A stretch of 64,000 bases of DNA from Streptomyces tubercidicus (lineage in GTDB: Bacteria; Actinomycetota; Actinomycetes; Streptomycetales; Streptomycetaceae): NCBI RefSeq assembly GCF_027497495.1, contig NZ_CP114205.1, forward strand, positions 868,001 to 932,000. Direction: 5' to 3'. The translations under genes were made by a program, and so were the position numbers. Positions within the stretch are counted from its first letter, which is position 1. The number at the start of each line of letters is the position of its first letter. Of this stretch, positions 51,719 through 60,738 are shown piece by piece. Under the pieces are notes generated by a model. The model was not told where the DNA came from and did not search any database. It saw only the letters and a program-made list of their open reading frames with translations.

Positions 51719-51773
51719 CGGCACTTCCCGGAACCGGGGCCGGGTGTTCCGCAGGGGCGCGCCGTCCAGATGA

Positions 51774-52010
51774 TTACGGCCCAGCCGGGGCATGAGAACA
51801 GATCCCGTCGGGGCGGGCATACTGCTCGCAGAACGCCTCATAGGCACGGCTGTTGGCTTCCATGAGCGCGAAGAGCGGGCCGTAGAAGTCGCTCAACTGC
51901 TGGCTCACTCGGGCGAGCCGGGCCTGCCGCTGCGCGAGCCGCAGCCCATTGAGGTACGTCGCCCGGTATCCGACGAAGGCCAGACTGACAGTCGTGATCA
52001 CGGTGCCCAT
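51774..52010 (-). pseudogene. Truncated membrane-anchored helical protein, N-terminus cut by an IS
   Basis: Reading from 52010: a hydrophobic start (VITTVSLAFVGYRATYLNGL), then a coiled coil (RLAQRQARLARVSQQLSDFY), then GPLFALMEANSRAYEAFCEQ. Longer relatives of this type continue well beyond this point, but here the protein stops after about 78 residues (SHAPAGP). The IS5 fragment begins directly upstream at 52014. Both ends may therefore be lost. Confidence 0.55.
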
Positions 52011-52013
52011 GGC

Positions 52014-52437
52014 GAGGATGTTAGGCCCGCTTCCTTCAGACCATCTGATCGTTGGTCTAGTTGTGCCGTTGACTGACGTGCAGTGGGCACGGATCGAGCC
52101 GTTGCTCCCAGACCGGGCGCCAAAGCGGGGTGGTCGGTGGCGGGACCACCGCGAGGTGATCGACGCGATCGTCTGGAAGTTCCAGACCGGATCGCAGTGG
52201 GTTCACCTGCCTGAGAAGTACGGTAACTGGCGGGGTGTCTACAACCGGCTTCGTATGTGGGCCGTCGATGGCACCTGGGAGCGCGTGTTCACCGCGCTCG
52301 TGGCCCAGGCCGACGCCGACGAGGACCTGAGCTGGACGGTCTCGGTGGACTCCACTATCGTGCGCGCCCACCAGCACGCGGCCGGGGCCCGCAAAAGGGG
52401 GCCCCGGCCGACGAGCCGGACGACCATGCCATCGGTC
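52014..52437 (+). mobile_element. IS5-family (IS427-like) insertion sequence, 5' half only
   Basis: GAGGATGTTAGG (52014-52025) resembles the end of the IS at 24686. GTG 52063 starts a transposase reading PLTDVQWARIEPLLPDRAPK, GGRWRDHREVIDAIVWKFQT, and SVDSTIVRAHQHAAGARKRG. After A4G5 (52393-52401) the meaning moves by -1 to GAPADEPDDHAIG, the usual IS427-type frameshift site. The second half of the transposase, with the remaining catalytic residues, is absent. Confidence 0.8.
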
Positions 52438-52598
52438 TGCGCCCGGCCTTCAACGAGGCCACACGGCAACACCCGCGGCTGCGCGAGGGCAACTCCGCCC
52501 AGCAGGACGTGCACCCGCAGCAGATCCGCGACGGCGACTTCTCGTACGGGCTCGACCGGGTCCTCGACGGCCTGACGGCCCGGCTCCTCGACGCCTGA
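52437..52598 (+). pseudogene. TetR-family regulator C-terminal fragment
   Basis: Directly after the IS half, in the same frame as its shifted part: LRPAFNEATRQHPRLREG, then FSYGLDRVLDGLTARLLDA and stop. The FxxGLDRxLDGLxALL ending is the C-terminal helix of many TetR ligand domains. The DNA-binding part is not present anywhere nearby, so it is a remnant joined to the IS by deletion. Confidence 0.65.
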
Positions 52599-53001
52599 AC
52601 CGACACGCCGGTCCGCAGGTGCGCCGGCTCTCGACGCTACGCGGTAGCAGCGGGAGAAGGCGACAGAACACGGCAACGCCCGTGCCTGCCCTTGCACCGG
52701 CGCCTGCAGTTGCCGGGGTTGCCTCGCGCCACGCCCCGCTTCTACGGCCCAGCGGAACAACTGATCCGAGAGGAGGCGCAGCCGGCCGACGGTGACTAGT
52801 GCGAGGCCCGCGCTGCCTCGTACCTCCGGCCGCGCCGCGATCACCACTCCCGCCGTCCGCATCACCGTCCTGCTCCCCTCCCTTGTCGGCATCGCCAAGG
52901 CCGCCGCCGGGTCACCTACGCGATGCGCAACTCCGCCTGCCATGCTGCCTTGTCGGGGTCGTCGCCCCGGGGGTCCGTCCGGCCTGCCTAGTCCCCTCTC
53001 A
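52599..53001. other. 400 bases with no recognised gene
   Basis: This stretch lies between the TetR remnant and the helicase remnant. Frames are short, and none carries a recognised motif. Confidence 0.4.
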
Positions 53002-53990
53002 TTAGCCACCCACCACCGTATCCCCGTCGAACCGCAGCGACGTGATCCGCGACTCGTCGACCCACTCCCGGAGGGTGTCCAGTGCGGCGGGCTCAAGTTT
53101 CGTGGTGAAGAGGATGGCCAGGTGCTCTCTGGCCCGTGAGCATGCCACGTAGAAGAGGTTGCGTGCCCTGATGAACGCCTCCAGTTCCTTGTCCGTCAGT
53201 TCGTCGCGCCGGGAGAAGTTGGCCAGCATCTCGGGGATCTGGAAGCGGGAGTGTCCCTTGCTGACCATGGCGAGGACCCGGTTGAACTCCTGTCCCTTGA
53301 CTCCGTGTTGTGTGGCGAAGGGCGTGCCGCCGCCGAGGTGCTCGTGCAACGCCAGCAGCTCCGCGTACGACACCTGGCGCAGTTCGTGGTACTCCTTCGA
53401 CCGCGCCGCCGCCCGGGCTTCGGCCTTGCCGTCAGGCCGTCGAAGAGCTGCTGCTCAAGACAGAGGTCGAGGACGTCGCCGACCGTGCCCGTCTCGCGGG
53501 CCTCCCCCAGTTTCGTCAGGAACGCCATCCATTCCTGCTTGTCGGCCAGCGAGTTGATGGAGGGACGGCCACGGGGGTCGAGTGCGTTGAACATCGCGCC
53601 GTAGCGCTTGTTTCGGTGGTGGAGCAGGGCCGGTTCCAGCGTGTCCATGAAGAAGGCCATAGCGTGATCCTCCTTCCTCACATAGGAATCGTTACGCCGA
53701 AATGCGCCGTGGAGTTTCTGATATCCCAGTTCGCCGGCGATCGTCTCGTGCGTGAGCATGAGGATCTTCGTGCTGGGGTCCTCCACCCGCGCCTGGGCTT
53801 CGTGACCGGATGCCCCGGTGCTCCAGAACCGGTCGCGGACGTCGTCCAGTACCCATTTCCGGGCCGCGTGGGCCGCGTCCCAGCCGAGCTGCCCCTTCCG
53901 GTGATGGGTGAGCCTTGTCCCTGCCCATTCGTTGGTGTGATAGACGGCGACGGTGCCCTCGCCAACTCCTGCCACCGTGGTCTGCGTCAG
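53002..53990 (-). pseudogene. UvrD-type helicase remnant, GajB-like C-terminal half
   Basis: Read leftward. The first part (to about 53440) reads MLTHETIAGELGYQKLHGAF and onward to LEQQLFDGLTARP. A frameshift near 53430 is followed by SYAELLALHEHLGGGTPFAT, QHGVKGQEFNRVLAMVSKGH, NLFYVACSRAREHLAILFT and a stop at 53002. The HGVKGxEF and FYVACSRA motifs are superfamily I helicase motifs V and VI, in the form I associate with Gabija GajB. Walker A and the N-terminal half are absent. It is probably the remains of a Gabija-type or related defence locus; no GajA nuclease is in the window. Confidence 0.65.
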
Positions 53991-54006
53991 TTGGCAGGCG
54001 GCTCAC

Positions 54007-54931
54007 TGGACTGGGTCATCACGGCTCCTTGCTGCGCTCGTACACACCCTGGGACGCCGGGGGAACGCACAGCAAAGGGAGCCACTAGCCCCATGAGATG
54101 CCGTCCCCCCTCAGGATCCGGGGCCGCATCCTGTCACCAAAAGCCTCTGAACGCACAACGGTCGCATTTGATTCAGTTTCGGTCATCTGTCGATCTGAAT
54201 TCACTCCCGAATATTCGACATGCGGCACCCATACGGCCACCACCTCACAGGCCGACGGGGGTAAGGGATGGCCCCGTACGAGGCGCACACCGTGGCCGGT
54301 GCTCAGCAAAGGCGTTGCGCCAGGAGCAGTGGAGGGGCCCCGCATCAGGCCCGATGCCAGCACATGTCCAGCCCCGCCCCTCGCCCCCGACCACGGGGCC
54401 GGCGCAAGACGGGTTGGAGGCCACGGAGCCGGACGGGCAGGGGGCCACAGCGGGCGAGTACTGCCGGAAACACACCGCCGGCTCCGCCCGTACCGCAGGT
54501 CGAGGCGGAACGATAGGCCGCCAACGACAGGACCATCGCGGAGCCAGCAGCGTCACCCATTCCGCTTGAGGTCGACCGTCGTCCAGGCTGAAACCGACCC
54601 GGCCGGGTCTCGGTGACCAGCCCGTGTGGGTGATCGCCGCCGCACTGCGCCGAAGCGTGGACGGAGCGATGGAGCGCCCACGGAACGCGGCCTACCGCAC
54701 CGCACCCCAACCCCCGAGACCGGATCAGTGGGCCGCGAAGTCGCGCGCCGCCTCCTCAGGCAGCGCGCGAGCGGCCTGCTTGCCACATCCCGCCGGAACT
54801 GAGCAGGGAGCCGAGGAACAAGCGAGGGCGTGGGACGAGGGCGATGGCGTGGCCGTACCCCGGGCGGTGTTCGGACATGAGCCAGGTGACGAGTTCTGTG
54901 TGTCTGGGACAGGGGAGAGTACCCGAAAGCC
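54007..54931. other. 900 bases with no intact gene
   Basis: Frames on both strands are short or lack ribosome sites and motifs. A less GC-rich patch near 54150-54230 may once have been a promoter. Nothing else can be supported. Confidence 0.4.
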
Positions 54932-55072
54932 TCAAGCATCCGCCCGTAGGGTTCCGGGCTCGAGGACGACCTCATACGACACACCCTTGAGAGCGAAGGC
55001 GTGGGTAGCAGCGTCATACGCCTCTTCGCCCATGAGGTCGCCCGTGAAAAAGGCGACAATCCTCGGCGCCAT
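54932..55072 (-). CDS. Truncated Lsr2-like protein: dimerisation domain only
   Basis: 46 residues from ATG 55072: MAPRIVAFFTGDLMGEEAYD, then AATHAFALKGVSYEVVLEPG. This matches the Lsr2 N-terminal domain (MAQKVVVxxxDDLDGxEAxE..FxLDGxxYEIDL). Lsr2 proteins are normally about 105-112 residues, with a C-terminal AT-hook-like DNA-binding domain that is missing here; no downstream frame restores it. Codon bias is good throughout. An AGGA at about 9 bases upstream is a weak ribosome site. Such a fragment could be a dead remnant, or a dominant-negative partner of the nucleoid silencer Lsr2. Confidence 0.6.
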   Translation of the reverse strand: MAPRIVAFFTGDLMGEEAYDAATHAFALKGVSYEVVLEPGTLRADA

Positions 55073-55209
55073 GAGGCAATCCTAAGGCCGCAGGGAAGCG
55101 GCGGATACAAAGCCCATGAAGGCGCACTGCAGATAAGCCATCCCGCTTCCAGCGCCCCTCTGAACGCCAGCCAGCCCATTCCCAAGAAAGACGTTAAATG
55201 GCGAGCCAA

Positions 55210-55663
55210 CTCCGAAAATCGAGCCTGCAGAGCCGCTCGACGCCAGAGGCCGCCCGTTCCCCAATCCAGGGCACACGAAGGGCATCGTGACGTGCCATCA
55301 GATTCACCTGACGTATCGTCAGGAAAGTCAGCATTGAGTCAGCATGCGTCCTGCCAGAGGTGGTGACAGGTGGCGACACATGCACATGCACCAATCCGAC
55401 CTGCACCACCTCTGAGCTGCAAAGATGCTGGCCAACCCGCTACACCCACAACACAGCCACCAACCTGGTGCCAATGGAAGCCGAAGAGGCACGGCAAGGC
55501 ATCGTTGCAGGTCAGAGGGCTTTTCCAGGTCAGCAAGTCAGCACAAAGTCAGCATCGACGGCGCTACACCGGGAAACAGGCCGACTCCCGGGGGTCATGC
55601 GGCACGACATGGTCCAGACCTCCGCAGCGTCCGGAGTCGAGACCCGATGCAAGTTGTCACACA
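55210..55663 (+). repeat. GTCAGC repeat element, copy 3 (full length)
   Basis: The left part matches copy 2 and the right part (55468-55663) matches copy 1. Hexamers are at 55327 and 55338 (with a degenerate GTCAGG at 55318), and at 55529, 55537 and 55548. The central inverted repeat CAGAGGTGGTG (55355-55365) with CACCACCTCTG (55404-55414) is conserved exactly as in copy 2. Copies 2 and 3 are in direct orientation, 15.2 kb apart, and bracket the kinase/STAND/TerY-P cluster. Confidence 0.75.
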
Positions 55664-55769
55664 ACAACACAGGCTCCCCCGAAGTTGCAAACATTCCCCT
55701 GAATAACCGAAGTTGGGCAGTTCGAACCTGAGTAGCCAGCGGCGACACGGGCCGGCTATGCCTCGACTC

Positions 55770-56485
55770 GTGGCGGTCGGGCGCTCGCTGGTTCGACAGG
55801 GCCCGGGACCGGTGAGGTGAGCTTCGGCGTATTTGCGGAAGACCGCCACGAGGCGGTTGCGGTCGCCAGCGCGGGTCGCCAGTACGAGGCGGCGGGGTTT
55901 GACGCCGCACAGGGAGCGGTGGTCAGGTCGGGGCGGAGACTGCCTGCACTGGAGTCGGCAGAGTTGGCCACGGCTTGGCCTGCGGCGATGAGTTCGAACT
56001 TGTTCTCGACGGCGTCGATGAGGGGGCCGTCGGGTGCCGGGCGTCCGTCAGGTCGGGGGCGATGCGCCAGAAGGCGCTCCAGGCCGGGTCGGATCGCTGC
56101 ACCCGGGGCAGGGGTCCGTCGGCGATGTCGTCGAGGGTGACGGATTCCTTGCCGGCTAGGCAGTGGCCGAGGTGCAGCTGGTCGGTTGGGAACGGCAGCC
56201 GGGTCACCACTGCGTCCACCCGGTGATAGAGCAGCGTCGCGTACGCGTCGTTCCAGGCCAGGTGCAAGGTCTGCACGCCGGCGTCGGGATGTCGGCGCCG
56301 CAATTCGCGTGCCCCGGGGGGACGATGAAGCCCGTTGTGTACCCGACGATGCTCCGGCTGGGCTCTGCGACGACAGGGGCGTGGGCCACGGCCTGAGCTA
56401 CGGCGCGTAGCAGCACCTTGGCGCTGGGCAGGAGGACTGACCTCCCGCAGCGAAGGTTGAGCGCTGCCCCGTGCGGGATGAGCAC
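55770..56485 (-). pseudogene. LysR-family regulator remnant
   Basis: Pieces in three minus-strand frames line up with a LysR effector domain: LNLRCGRSVLLPSAKVLLRA (end of the DNA-binding domain), GFIVPPGHA, VQTLHLAWNDAYATLLYHRV, DAVVTRLPFPTD, LAGKESVTLDDIADGPLPRV, AGSLRPDLTTAP and FRKYAEAHLTGPG. At least three frame changes and a missing helix-turn-helix make it non-functional. Confidence 0.75.
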
Positions 56486-56617
56486 GAAGCGCCATGGTTG
56501 TCACATGGGCAGGCTTGTTGTCACTTCGCGTCCGTGCGCGGCTCTCCAGGGCCGCGGCTCTTGTCTCGCGACTGGCAGGATGGCGGGTTGAGTTGTGCGG
56601 CTGAGAAAGGAATCCCG

Positions 56618-57061
56618 ATGTCCGTTCGCTACCAGCTGGTGATCGACTGTGCCGACCCCAACCGCCAGGCCCACTTCTGGGCCGCCGCACTGGGCTATGA
56701 ACTCGCACCGCCCCCATCCGGTTTCGCCACATGGGACGACTACTACCGTGACCTGGGGCTGCCCGAAGAAGCGTTGACCGGCGGCGCGGACCGGATCAGC
56801 GACCCGCAGGGCAGTGGACCGGCCATCTGGTTCCATGTGGTCCCGGACGCGAAGGCCGTGAAGAGCCGGCTGCACATCGACATCCACGCCAGCGGCGACC
56901 GGACAGACCCGATCGAGACGCGGAAGAGGCGAGTGGACGCCGAAGCCGACCGCCTGATGGGCTTGGGCGCCCTCAACACGGTTGTCATGTACGAGGAAGG
57001 AATCGACCACTACGCGGTCGGAATGAAGGACCCCGAAGGGAACGAGTTCGACATCAACTGA
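56618..57061 (+). CDS. VOC-family (glyoxalase-like) protein
   Basis: 147 residues, with GAAAGGA 8 bases before ATG 56618. Two VOC half-folds are visible: YQLVIDCADPNRQAHFWAAA and LHIDIHASGDRTDPI, ending YAVGMKDPEGNEFDIN. The His and Glu expected as metal ligands are in RLHIDIH and GNEFDIN. Family members are dioxygenases, isomerases or drug-binding proteins; the substrate is not evident. It is intact among remnants, which suggests selection or recent arrival. Confidence 0.9.
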   Translation: MSVRYQLVIDCADPNRQAHFWAAALGYELAPPPSGFATWDDYYRDLGLPEEALTGGADRISDPQGSGPAIWFHVVPDAKAVKSRLHIDIHASGDRTDPIETRKRRVDAEADRLMGLGALNTVVMYEEGIDHYAVGMKDPEGNEFDIN

Positions 57062-57598
57062 CCAGAGCTCGGTGACAATCAACGTGCTTTGCCATGCCAC
57101 AACGGCCAGGTCACCAAGGCCCGCAGGTGTCAACCATCGTTCTTCGGCTCACGGGGGCACGGTCGCCTCGGAAGTCGGCGACGTGCTCGCTCCGCGCACG
57201 CTGACTACCGCACCCAGCCGGGCCCCAGCCCTGAACAGCGCGCTCAGCCTTCGGTGAGAAGGAAGACTGTCGACCAAGTTTCGGTGAGAGCGCTCAACCT
57301 CCACTGCGAGAGATCAAGGACCTCCCCGGCCTCGGTGAGCCATCTGCCCTGCGGAGTACGGTCAACCGACGGAATCCGCTGAGCTGGCCTTTCACGGTGT
57401 TCCGGGGTTGATCGTTCCCGGTCACATCAAGATCGCTTCCCATGGTGCTGGTCAGTACGCGTCGCTCTCCCTGGCTGACCAGCACCTTCCCGCTGCTGCG
57501 CACCGACAGGCGATGAGACTCCCACGTCTTCCTCCAGCGTGCCCGAGCACTGCCTGACCGTCGCCGAGATCACCGAGGTCCCGTCTGGTTCCAACACA
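57062..57598. other. 540 bases with no recognised gene
   Basis: Short frames only. The sequence is of ordinary GC with no hairpin or repeat that stands out. Confidence 0.4.
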
Positions 57599-57900
57599 AT
57601 GGCGGAGGTGGAACGCAACTGGTTCCAGCGGGTGTGGTCAGGACGTGCCACCGGTGTACCAGGAGGGGAGGGGGACGGCTTCGCGCTCTCGCCGGGGCAT
57701 GGGGTCGACGAGGCGCTGTCCTTCTGGCGCGCGGAAGTCGCACGGTGCCGTGTGCTGATCGCAGCCTCTTTGCTGGATGACTCCGACGACCTCTCGCACA
57801 CATACCGCTCCGGCGCCCAGGCGGTGAGCGACTGGCGAGTGCTGCGTCTGGCCACCGCCAGGAGGAGCGACCCATACCGGCAATGGGTTCACCCAAGGGA
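57599..57900 (+). pseudogene. DinB/DUF664-like protein fragment
   Basis: From ATG 57599: MAEVERNWFQRVWSGRATGV, then a degraded loop, ALSFWRAEVARCRVLIAASL, and SDPYRQ. These are the central and C-terminal parts of DinB-like (DUF664) four-helix proteins. The metal-binding N-terminal helix and the usual HMVEEYARHNGH segment are missing. It is a remnant. Confidence 0.55.
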
Positions 57901-57910
57901 AGGACTCTCC

Positions 57911-58159
57911 GTGCACCGCGCATTGATCGTCGTCGATGTGCAGACGGACTTCTGCAAGGGCGGCAGTGTTCCGGTGAGGGGGGCGCGGACAGGGCCGTCG
58001 CCATCGCCGACCTGGTTCGGCGCGCTGACGGGTCTTCGGGTGGCTCGCCCTCCTCTTCGGTCTCGACGTGCAGGCGTCCGGCACCCACACCCAGGAGCTA
58101 CTCGGATGGCACCCGACACACCAGGGCCTCAACGAGGTCCACTACTTCAACGGAAAATG
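57911..58159 (+). pseudogene. Composite remnant: nicotinamidase N-terminus joined to an SDR C-terminus
   Basis: GTG 57911 reads HRALIVVDVQTDFCKGGSVPV, the catalytic-Asp start of nicotinamidase/isochorismatase proteins. A frame change near 57980 continues GADRAVAIADLVRRADG. At about 58066 the sequence changes to THTQELLGWHPTHQGLNEVH and then YF, a typical C-terminus of short-chain NAD(P)-binding proteins. The deletion joined two unrelated genes. A further 380 bases to 58541 hold no recognised gene. Confidence 0.6.
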
Positions 58160-58541
58160 ATCGACTCGGTGGTCGCCGCAGCGGTCGCGTCCCGCCCCCG
58201 CGCCTCACACAGGGCGCGCCGGGCGCGCCGGCCATCGCTGGGTGTCGGCGATGCCACCTGTCCCTCGTCGCTCAACCCGGCGCACGTTGGGGTTGCCGCC
58301 GTGGCCAGAACGGGAAGACGATCTGGTCCGAACAGCTCATCGAGGACCCCAGCGGACCGGGAACGTTCTTGTCGCCGGCGGTCACATCAGCCCTGAGCTC
58401 GGGACCAACGGACGAACCGCACCATTGCCCGCAGCGGATCACTGCCGCAATCTCCGTCTCCGCCGAGCGACGGGGAGCCGATCGGGTGACGATGGACGTG
58501 TACTGACGTGATCACGCTGCTCCCAGAAAGAGGCAGACGTC

Positions 58542-59225
58542 ATGACATCCCCTTCCGGGTCTCCAGACCCCGCTCCCCCGAGCAGAATCGAGCCACAGGA
58601 CACGCCCCTGGCCGAAGGCATGGCCTTCCTGGCGGACAAGGGCTGGCAGATCCTGCTCACCATGGGCCTGGCCACCACCGCCCTGGGCGTCATCGCCCTG
58701 GTCTGGCCGAGCGCAACGCTGCGGGTCCTCGGCGTGCTCTTCGGCGTCTATCTGCTGGCGACCGGCGTTTTCCAGCTGGCGGGCGCCTTCGGCACGCACG
58801 TGCCCCGGCATCTTCGGGTGTTGCATTTCCTCATAGGCGCGCTCTCCATCCTGCTGGGGTTGATCTGCTTCCGGGGCGCCATGGAGTCGATTCTGCTGCT
58901 CGCCCTGTGGATCGGCTTCAGCTGGCTGCTGCGCGGCACCATGGAGACGGCCGCGGCGGCCTCCGCCCGGGACATGCCGGCCCGAGGCTGGCACATGGCC
59001 TTCGGGATCATCGGCGCTCTGGCGGGCATCGTGCTGATCGTCTCGCCGTTCGCCTCGATCGCGGCACTCACCCTGGTGGTGGGCGTCATGGCGATCGTCC
59101 TGGGGCTGACCGAGGTGGTCCGGGCCATCATGATCCGCATCGAAGTCGGCCGTCTCGCTCCGGCCCCAGCCGCCAAGCGGCGCCCCCTGTTCCACCGTCC
59201 GCACCGTCCGCACCCCCAGCACTGA
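58542..59225 (+). CDS. HdeD-family (DUF308) membrane protein
   Basis: 227 residues with six membrane helices arranged in three hairpins (ILLTMGLATTALGVIALVWP, VLGVLFGVYLLATGVFQLAG, VLHFLIGALSILLGLICFRG, and others). The polar N-terminus of about 25 residues and the basic His/Pro tail are cytosolic. HdeD proteins are associated with acid and general stress; the mechanism is unknown. AAAGAGG lies 9-10 bases upstream of the ATG. It is the first intact gene after the decay zone, and about 310 bases without a gene follow it. Confidence 0.88.
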   Translation: MTSPSGSPDPAPPSRIEPQDTPLAEGMAFLADKGWQILLTMGLATTALGVIALVWPSATLRVLGVLFGVYLLATGVFQLAGAFGTHVPRHLRVLHFLIGALSILLGLICFRGAMESILLLALWIGFSWLLRGTMETAAAASARDMPARGWHMAFGIIGALAGIVLIVSPFASIAALTLVVGVMAIVLGLTEVVRAIMIRIEVGRLAPAPAAKRRPLFHRPHRPHPQH

Positions 59226-59539
59226 TCACCGGAGCCGGATCGGCCGGCCACCGGCGAACAGCGAAGAGCCGCCGGCCCGGACGGGCAGACACCTCGGCCG
59301 ACGTCGACGCCGCACGGCCGGGGATGACCGCGAAGCGAACGCGCTGCGACGTCGGAGCAATGAGCACTCCGGCGTCCGCCGCCCGCTCGGCTCCCAGATC
59401 ACCGCCGTCCGCGACGATCGTGGCTGATCCCGCATTGCCCGTTCTGTCTGGGACCTGCTGCGCGGCGCCAGCCAGAGCCGCGCGCTGTGTGCACACGTGG
59501 TGACCGGGGAAGTCCGCGCTCTGCGCGGTTCGGCTTCGG

Positions 59540-60532
59540 TCAGCCGGCGTGACGGCCGTGAACCGTTCGCCCGACAGCCGAGGCCACCCGTCGGATGGCG
59601 CCCCAGCGCGGCGGCCGTTCGGCGGGCGCGGCGCCCGGCCGATGGCGGGGTACCCGTACCCGTAGCATCCCGGGACTGATCCAGCACCGCACGGGAGTTG
59701 GCAAGTTGACGGCTTCACCGTCCAGCCCGACGGGGATGAACGGGACGTCGGCATCGACGACGACCTCTTCAGAGGTGGCCAGGTTGGTGAGGCCGTGCGT
59801 CTGCCCATCTCGCAGCCGGGCGGCGGTCTCGGCGGGCGTCTCCGCCCTGGCGGCCAGTACCCCCAGGAGCCCGGAGTCCAGTTGCGCACGCTTGCCAAGC
59901 CCGGCCGGGTCATCGGCCCGGTAGGGGTTGTTGCTCACCAGCACGGCATCAGGCCCGTCAACAGTGAGCAGCCCGGCGTGTACCACCAGCTCCGGGCCCT
60001 TGTGGCGGGCCAGGGATTCCGGGAGGATCCGCGCCGTCGTGCCGATCTTGTCGTCCCGATAGGCCGGGGCCTGTACCAGGGCGGCATATGCACCGAAGGA
60101 CACGTTGTTGACGAACACACGCTCGCCTGCCAGCCCGAGATCCACGCGCAGTTCGACGCCGTCCGTGAGGGCCTCCAGCGCGGCCGAAGGGTCGTCACGG
60201 TCCAGGCCGAGGTCCATCGCGAAGTGGTTGCGGGTACCGGCTGGAATGACCACGAAGGGAAGACCGCTCTTCGCAGCCACCCCGGCGACAAGTGCCTGCG
60301 TGCCGTCTCCGGCGGCCACCCCCAGCAGATCCGCACCGTCATCCACCGCGCGTCGGGCCACAGTCGTGAGGTCCTGGGGCTGGGAAGGATCGAGCAGGAG
60401 AACCTGAGCCCCCAACGCACGGGCCTTCTCGGCGATGCGGAACCGGCTTGCCTTCCCTCCTCCCGAGCGGGGATTCACGATCAGATACGGCCGCTGTGCA
60501 GCGGCCACCGGTCGGAACGTGTTCTCGGTCAT
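59540..60532 (-). CDS. Diacylglycerol kinase family lipid kinase
   Basis: 330 residues from ATG 60532; the frame extends to 60637, but that ATG overlaps the small upstream gene as ATGA. The catalytic domain starts YLIVNPRSGGGKA. The nucleotide-binding GGDGT-like loop is AAGDGTQALVAGVA, followed by FVVIPAGTRNHFAMDLGLDR and the FVNNVSFGAYA segment. These are the DAGK/sphingosine-kinase motifs, with the first Gly of GGDGT replaced by Ala. It probably phosphorylates a lipid alcohol such as diacylglycerol. It ends the operon with the alcohol dehydrogenase. Confidence 0.9.
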   Translation of the reverse strand: MTENTFRPVAAAQRPYLIVNPRSGGGKASRFRIAEKARALGAQVLLLDPSQPQDLTTVARRAVDDGADLLGVAAGDGTQALVAGVAAKSGLPFVVIPAGTRNHFAMDLGLDRDDPSAALEALTDGVELRVDLGLAGERVFVNNVSFGAYAALVQAPAYRDDKIGTTARILPESLARHKGPELVVHAGLLTVDGPDAVLVSNNPYRADDPAGLGKRAQLDSGLLGVLAARAETPAETAARLRDGQTHGLTNLATSEEVVVDADVPFIPVGLDGEAVNLPTPVRCWISPGMLRVRVPRHRPGAAPAERPPRWGAIRRVASAVGRTVHGRHAG

Positions 60533-60738
60533 GGCAAGCGCCGCCAGGCCGCATTCATCGGCCCGGTGCACGTCACCGTCACAGGCGCCGGAACAGCCGC
60601 CGCTACCACGCCCGCTGCTGGCTGTGCCGTCCGCCACCGGCCCGGTCCAGCGATCGCATCGGCCACCGCCTCCATGACGTTTCCTCCGGCAGTTACGGCT
60701 TCCGGCACCAGCCCGGTCGCCTTGAGGACGGTACTCAT
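60529..60738 (-). CDS. Small protein between alcohol dehydrogenase and lipid kinase
   Basis: 69 residues. The start is ATG 60738, whose last two bases begin the dehydrogenase stop. Its own stop overlaps the kinase start, so it is coupled at both ends. Content: MSTVLKATGLVPEAVTAGGN and then a hydrophobic Ala/Val stretch (AAGVVAAAVPAPVTVTCTGP). No family is recognised. It may be a small membrane-associated protein, or just the linker that couples its neighbours. Confidence 0.55.
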   Translation of the reverse strand: MSTVLKATGLVPEAVTAGGNVMEAVADAIAGPGRWRTAQPAAGVVAAAVPAPVTVTCTGPMNAAWRRLP

